A DNA stretch of 64,000 bases from an uncultured Odoribacter sp. (GTDB taxonomy: Bacteria > Bacteroidota > Bacteroidia > Bacteroidales > Marinifilaceae), in assembly GCA_944321165.1 (NCBI GenBank), contig CALUKE010000001.1, forward strand, positions 62,001-126,000, written 5' to 3'. A model generated the notes under the pieces. That model was given only the letters and a program-made list of their open reading frames with translations, was not told where the DNA came from and did no database searches. This document shows, piece after piece, positions 60,875 to 64,000 of this stretch (within the stretch, counting starts at the first letter, position 1; the number at the start of each line of letters is the position of its first letter). Both the position numbers and the translations under genes were made by a program.

Positions 60875-61465
60875 CTAATTCATGACCGGATCTTTCGGAA
60901 AATTCGCCCAAATGCGGTAACGTCCCCCCAATTCGCTCATGGAAGTTTCCCAGAAATGTTTATCGGGAAATTCAAAAAAACGTTTTGGAGTAATATCACC
61001 GACCATCCAGGTATTTTCTTCCAGTTCCCTCTCCAACTGCCTGGCTCCCCAGCCGCTATAACCAGCAAAAAAACGGATCTCTCCCGGTCGTATCTCTCCC
61101 TTTCGCAACATATCGGTCAATTTTAGGAAATCACCACCCCAGAAAATACCGGGGACAACCGGCAAAGTTCCATCCACTTCCTCGTGCGTATGAAGATAAT
61201 ACAACTGATTTTGTTCGACAGGTCCACCGATATATACCGGATATTCCAAACCGGCCAATTCAGTCACCAGTTCCGAGGTCGTATAAACCATCGGCTTATT
61301 CAGCACAAAGCCTATACTCCCTTTTGCATCGTGTTCGACCATAAAAATAACAGAGCGTGAGAAGTATTTTCCTTGCAGAAAAGGTTCGGCAATCAAAATA
61401 TTTCCGATCTCTATTTTTTTTCGATTTCGTCTTATTTTAAATAAATCTTGAAATTGTTCGTCCAC
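60875..61465 (-). CDS. YqgE/AlgH family protein
   Basis: The 196-residue cytosolic protein has the DUF179 pattern: GNILIAEPFLQGKYFSRSVI, HDAKGSIGFVLNKPM, YIGGPVEQNQLYYLHTHEEV, and FFAGYSGWGARQLERELEEN with WMVGDITPKRFF. Function is unknown, with suggested roles in regulation in some proteobacteria. It is divergent from the DUF4294 gene with a 45-base gap between the start codons. The rnpB gene follows 17 bases after its stop. Confidence 0.92.
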   Translation of the reverse strand: MDEQFQDLFKIRRNRKKIEIGNILIAEPFLQGKYFSRSVIFMVEHDAKGSIGFVLNKPMVYTTSELVTELAGLEYPVYIGGPVEQNQLYYLHTHEEVDGTLPVVPGIFWGGDFLKLTDMLRKGEIRPGEIRFFAGYSGWGARQLERELEENTWMVGDITPKRFFEFPDKHFWETSMSELGGRYRIWANFPKDPVMN

Positions 61466-61510
61466 AATTATTCGTATTTTTACAGGCCAAAATTACTAAA
61501 TTATTTTGTG

Positions 61511-62095
61511 ATGCCGAGAATATTCGTGCTGATACTTTTCATATTTTGCATAAATAACCTGACTGCCCAAAAGAAAGAAGTCCTCCGGACGATCATCTGC
61601 CAGGGAGATACGATCCCGCATGTCTGGCTGGAAGAGGTGGTCGTGAAACGCAAAGGCAAAAGCAACAACTGGATTCAACGGCAATATCGCAGACAAACCC
61701 GTCTGGAATATAATGTGCGGAAAGTATATCCCTATGCGCTGCTTGCCGCAGACAAGGTCCGTGAAATCGAACAAAAGCTGGCCACCGTTTCCCGGGAATC
61801 CGACCGGAAAAAAATCATCAGGGAAGAGTATAATCAGCTCATGAAAACCTTCAAGGCTCCTCTGATGAAACTCAGCATCACTCAGGGAAGAATACTGATC
61901 CGCTTGATCTATCGGGAAACCCATCACACCTCCTTTTCCCATATTCAGGAATACAGAGGTGCGATCAATGCCTATTTCTGGCAATCCATCGCACTGATTT
62001 TCGGACACAATCTAAAAGCAGCTTACGATCCTTCGGGAGAAGATGCTGAGATCGAAGAAATCGTACAAAAAATCATTGCAGAAAACAAAAGGTGA
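61511..62095 (+). CDS. DUF4294 family protein
   Basis: The start is set at MPRIFVLILFIFCINNLTAQ (ATG 61511), which gives a signal peptide; the open frame extends upstream over the yqgE start, but that part lacks a signal. The 194-residue protein has GDTIPHVWLEEVVVKRKGKS and YRRQTRLEYNVRKVYPYALL, then LIRLIYRETHHTSFSHIQEY and AYFWQSIALIFGHNLKAAYD. This block order is the DUF4294 signature found only in Bacteroidota. It should be periplasmic and has no assigned role. The holA gene follows on the same strand after 47 bases. Confidence 0.88.
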   Translation: MPRIFVLILFIFCINNLTAQKKEVLRTIICQGDTIPHVWLEEVVVKRKGKSNNWIQRQYRRQTRLEYNVRKVYPYALLAADKVREIEQKLATVSRESDRKKIIREEYNQLMKTFKAPLMKLSITQGRILIRLIYRETHHTSFSHIQEYRGAINAYFWQSIALIFGHNLKAAYDPSGEDAEIEEIVQKIIAENKR

Positions 62096-62142
62096 AAAGT
62101 TTTCTTACCTTTGCATAAATACATTTCGTGCATAATTGAACC

Positions 62143-63153
62143 ATGACGTTTGAAGAGATCAGAAGAGACATAAAAGCCAGGAAGTACCAGCCAATTTATT
62201 TTTTGTGCGGGGAAGAGCCCTTCTTTATAGACAGCTTGACTTCGTTGTTGGAAGATACCGTATTGCCGGAAGAGGAAAAAGCCTTCAACCAAGCCGTACT
62301 GTATGGCAATGACGTATCCATGACCACGGTCACCGATACAGCCCGCCGTTTTCCAATGATGTCCGAACATCAGGTAGTCATCGTCCGGGAAGCCCAAAAT
62401 ATCCGGGATTTCGATAATCTGTTGCCGTATATCGATCATTACCAACCTTCCACCATACTTATATTGGCATATAAAAACAAAAAACCGGACAAACGGAAAG
62501 GCGTATTCAAGAAATTAAGCAGTACGGCACACTGTGTTTTTTTCGAATCAGCCAAATTGTACGACAACAAAGTTCCGGAATGGATTATCGCCTATTGTAA
62601 AGAAAAATCTTACGGCATCACTACCAAAGCGGCCGCAATTCTGGCAGAAAGCTTGGGAACCGACTTGAGCCGGATTGCCAATGAAATCGACAAACTGGTG
62701 TTGCTTTTACCTGCTGGAGGAGAAATTCAGGAGACATTGGTAGAAGAACATACCGGTATCAGCAAAGATTTTAACAGTTTTGAACTGTTGAATGCCCTGA
62801 TCCGAAAAGATCATCTCAAAGCCAATCAGATCGTCAATTATTTCGAAGCCAATCCGAAAAACAACCCCCTGGTATTGACAATCGCAACCCTGTTTCGTTA
62901 TTTTCTGAATTTATTGACCTATCACTATCAGAAAAAGACAACTCCCAATACACAGGAAATGGCCAAACTATTGGGCATCCATCCTTTTTTCATGAAAGAT
63001 TACCTCGACGGCAGTAAAATCTATAATGCCATGAAGTGTGCCACGACCATTTCCCTTTTGCGGGAATACGATCTGAAATCCAAAGGAGTCGGCAATGCCA
63101 ATATTTCCGAAGGAGAATTGCTCAAAGAGTTAATATTTAAAATCATGCATTAA
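62143..63153 (+). CDS. holA: DNA polymerase III subunit delta
   Basis: HolA is part of the clamp loader that places the beta clamp on primed DNA. The 336-residue protein has the N-terminal PIYFLCGEEPFFIDSLTSLL and VIVREAQNIRDFDNLLPYID, LILAYKNKKPDKRKGVFKKL and VPEWIIAYCKEKSYGITTKA. It also has SLGTDLSRIANEIDKLVLLL, the best-conserved HolA block. The C-terminal clamp-loader collar domain spans about 215-336. The ATG at 62143 gives a family-like start. A GmhB-type phosphatase gene follows after 10 bases. Confidence 0.93.
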   Translation: MTFEEIRRDIKARKYQPIYFLCGEEPFFIDSLTSLLEDTVLPEEEKAFNQAVLYGNDVSMTTVTDTARRFPMMSEHQVVIVREAQNIRDFDNLLPYIDHYQPSTILILAYKNKKPDKRKGVFKKLSSTAHCVFFESAKLYDNKVPEWIIAYCKEKSYGITTKAAAILAESLGTDLSRIANEIDKLVLLLPAGGEIQETLVEEHTGISKDFNSFELLNALIRKDHLKANQIVNYFEANPKNNPLVLTIATLFRYFLNLLTYHYQKKTTPNTQEMAKLLGIHPFFMKDYLDGSKIYNAMKCATTISLLREYDLKSKGVGNANISEGELLKELIFKIMH

Positions 63154-63163
63154 ACGAAAACCT

Positions 63164-63700
63164 ATGAATAAGAAAAATAACTCTTCAACTTCGTCACAGG
63201 CTCTTCAGAAAGCCGTTTTTTTAGATCGGGACGGAACCATCAATTCGGACGAAGGACATTATTACATTTACAAACCGGAAGATTTCGTCTTTAATCCCGG
63301 AGTAATCGAAGGACTGAAACGTCTGCAGGACGCCGGCTACCTTTTGATTGTCATCACCAACCAGGGCGGTATCGCGAAAGGCATTTACACCCGGGAAGAT
63401 ATGATGAAAGTACATGAGAAGATGTGTACGGAACTGGCCGCCCACGGAGTGACAATTACCAAGATTTATTATTGTCCCCACCATGAGAGCGTCAAAACCT
63501 GCGTATGCCGGAAACCGTCGCCCTATATGGTGAATCTGGCTATCGAAGAATTCCACATCGACCGAAAGCGCTCCTGGTTTATCGGGGACAGTGCCAAAGA
63601 CATGAAGTGCGCGGAAGATGCAGGCGTAAAACCGATGCGTATTCATAAAAATCAGGACATTACGCCGATTGTCGACCAGATTCTCAAAGCGAAAAAATAA
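63164..63700 (+). CDS. HAD-IIIA phosphatase, GmhB-like (histidinol-phosphate/heptose-bisphosphate type)
   Basis: The 178-residue protein has motif [14 protein letters not shown], motif [14 protein letters not shown] and the zinc-binding loop [15 protein letters not shown] (Cys, His, Cys, Cys). Motif III/IV is [17 protein letters not shown]. These features define GmhB-like D-glycero-D-manno-heptose 1,7-bisphosphate 7-phosphatases that feed ADP-heptose and LPS synthesis, or HisB-type enzymes. There is no second domain, as in a HisB fusion, so GmhB is the better guess. It starts 10 bases after holA. Confidence 0.9.
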   Translation: MNKKNNSSTSSQALQKAVFLDRDGTINSDEGHYYIYKPEDFVFNPGVIEGLKRLQDAGYLLIVITNQGGIAKGIYTREDMMKVHEKMCTELAAHGVTITKIYYCPHHESVKTCVCRKPSPYMVNLAIEEFHIDRKRSWFIGDSAKDMKCAEDAGVKPMRIHKNQDITPIVDQILKAKK

Positions 63701-63761
63701 ACTACCGTTTTCTGGGTTCCGTTTTCGGATTCCAGGAAATAAAAAAAATAATGGATCGCTC

Positions 63762-63792
63762 TTGGGTTTTTATGCGGAATTGAGTAATTTCG
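63762..63792 (+). promoter_or_regulatory. guaB promoter candidate, TTG-N20-TAATTTCG
   Basis: TTG at 63762-63764 and TAATTTCG at 63785-63792 (one mismatch from TAnnTTTG) have a 20-base spacer. They lie 23-54 bases upstream of the guaB ATG. Confidence 0.5.
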
Positions 63793-63815
63793 CTCAATTT
63801 TTAAAAATCCACAAT

Positions 63816-64000
63816 ATGGCTCATTACATTAAAGAAGTATCGCGTACATTTGGAGAATATCTGTTAATTCCCTCACTCACCACCAAAGAGTGTACTCCCG
63901 ACAATGTTTCCCTGAAGACTCCGGTTGTTAAATTCCGACAGGGTGAAACTTCAAAAATACAATTGAACATACCCTTCGTCTCTGCCGTCATGCAAGCGGT
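63816..64000 (+). CDS. guaB: IMP dehydrogenase, N-terminal part (runs off window)
   Basis: GuaB oxidises IMP to XMP, the committed step to GMP. The 61 complete visible codons begin [20 protein letters not shown] and include [20 protein letters not shown] and [13 protein letters not shown]. The barrel start NIPFVSAxM is typical of IMP dehydrogenases. The sequence matches the Bacteroidales subtype in which the usual LTFDDVLLIP is replaced by [10 protein letters not shown]. The catalytic Cys loop and CBS domains lie past position 64000. A candidate promoter is directly upstream. Confidence 0.88.
   Translation, partial: MAHYIKEVSRTFGEYLLIPSLTTKECTPDNVSLKTPVVKFRQGETSKIQLNIPFVSAVMQA

Noticed and set aside
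61448..61510. Longer start for the DUF4294 protein
   Set aside because: It overlaps the yqgE start codon and hides the signal peptide; the ATG at 61511 gives a clean MPRIFVLILF signal.
1..64000. Search for CRISPR arrays, tRNAs, transposases, prophage genes and attachment sites
   Set aside because: No regularly spaced repeats, no tRNA cloverleaf sequences, no transposase or integrase motifs were recognised by reading both strands; absence is based on reading and not on a computed search.

Overview
The window is a chromosomal segment of a strictly anaerobic member of the Bacteroidota, most likely order Bacteroidales. Promoters carry the TAnnTTTG -7 element of this phylum, Shine-Dalgarno sequences are mostly absent, and the gene content fits: DUF3078, DUF4294, DUF2520 and DUF6340 proteins, S46 and S9 dipeptidyl peptidases, a PPi-type phosphofructokinase and a Bacteroidales-type IMP dehydrogenase. 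The butyrate kinase gene makes a butyrate producer such as Odoribacteraceae plausible; that placement is inference. No tRNA, 5S/16S/23S rRNA, CRISPR array, intact transposon or prophage was seen. One structural RNA, RNase P RNA, is present on the minus strand.

Layout. 1-10.3 kb (all minus): the start of uvrA, the rpsF-rpsR-rplI ribosomal operon, an SDR/DUF3078/nucleoid-associated protein/mltG operon, and gyrA followed by a TPR protein. 10.4-16.3 kb: an MBL-fold hydrolase, a decayed AAA-ATPase remnant beside a GC-rich scrap, an RsmI-like methyltransferase, a small barrel protein, a secreted alpha/beta hydrolase and an MFS exporter. 16.3-22.3 kb: an oxidative-stress block (PerR-like regulator plus reverse rubrerythrin, with a PerR-box-like operator), a TonB receptor with an upstream small membrane protein and a downstream lipoprotein, iron superoxide dismutase and an orphan barrel protein. 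22.4-32.9 kb (minus): the DPP11-like S46 peptidase, Maf, UbiA prenyltransferase, KdsC-like phosphatase, DUF2520 protein, an uncharacterised protein, an S9 peptidase and a GH29 fucosidase. 33-36.5 kb (plus): a class IV aminotransferase, a class C beta-lactamase-like hydrolase and butyrate kinase ending at a strong terminator. 36.5-41.7 kb (minus): an AddA-like helicase-nuclease, a DUF6340 lipoprotein and fabG.

41.7-47.5 kb is the most accessory part and the most interesting. It holds an S37/S28-type peptidase homologue that has lost its catalytic Ser and His, a frameshifted MATE exporter, an AraC regulator, an AlaX-like tRNA-editing protein, and a membrane-anchored SH3b/PARP-like ADP-ribosyltransferase interrupted by two homopolymer frameshifts. 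47.7-64 kb returns to core metabolism: pta-ackA, a lipoprotein, dcuB-ansB and two tandem paralogous porin-like proteins, PPi-PFK, pgi, a DUF151 nuclease-like protein, sdaA, rnpB, yqgE, a DUF4294 protein, holA, a GmhB-type phosphatase and the start of guaB.

Together the genes describe an amino-acid and sugar fermenter. Secreted di- and tripeptidyl peptidases and asparaginase feed amino acids inward. Aspartate or fumarate exchanges with succinate through DcuB, serine is deaminated by SdaA, and acyl-phosphates yield ATP through AckA and Buk. Rubrerythrin and superoxide dismutase protect against oxygen.
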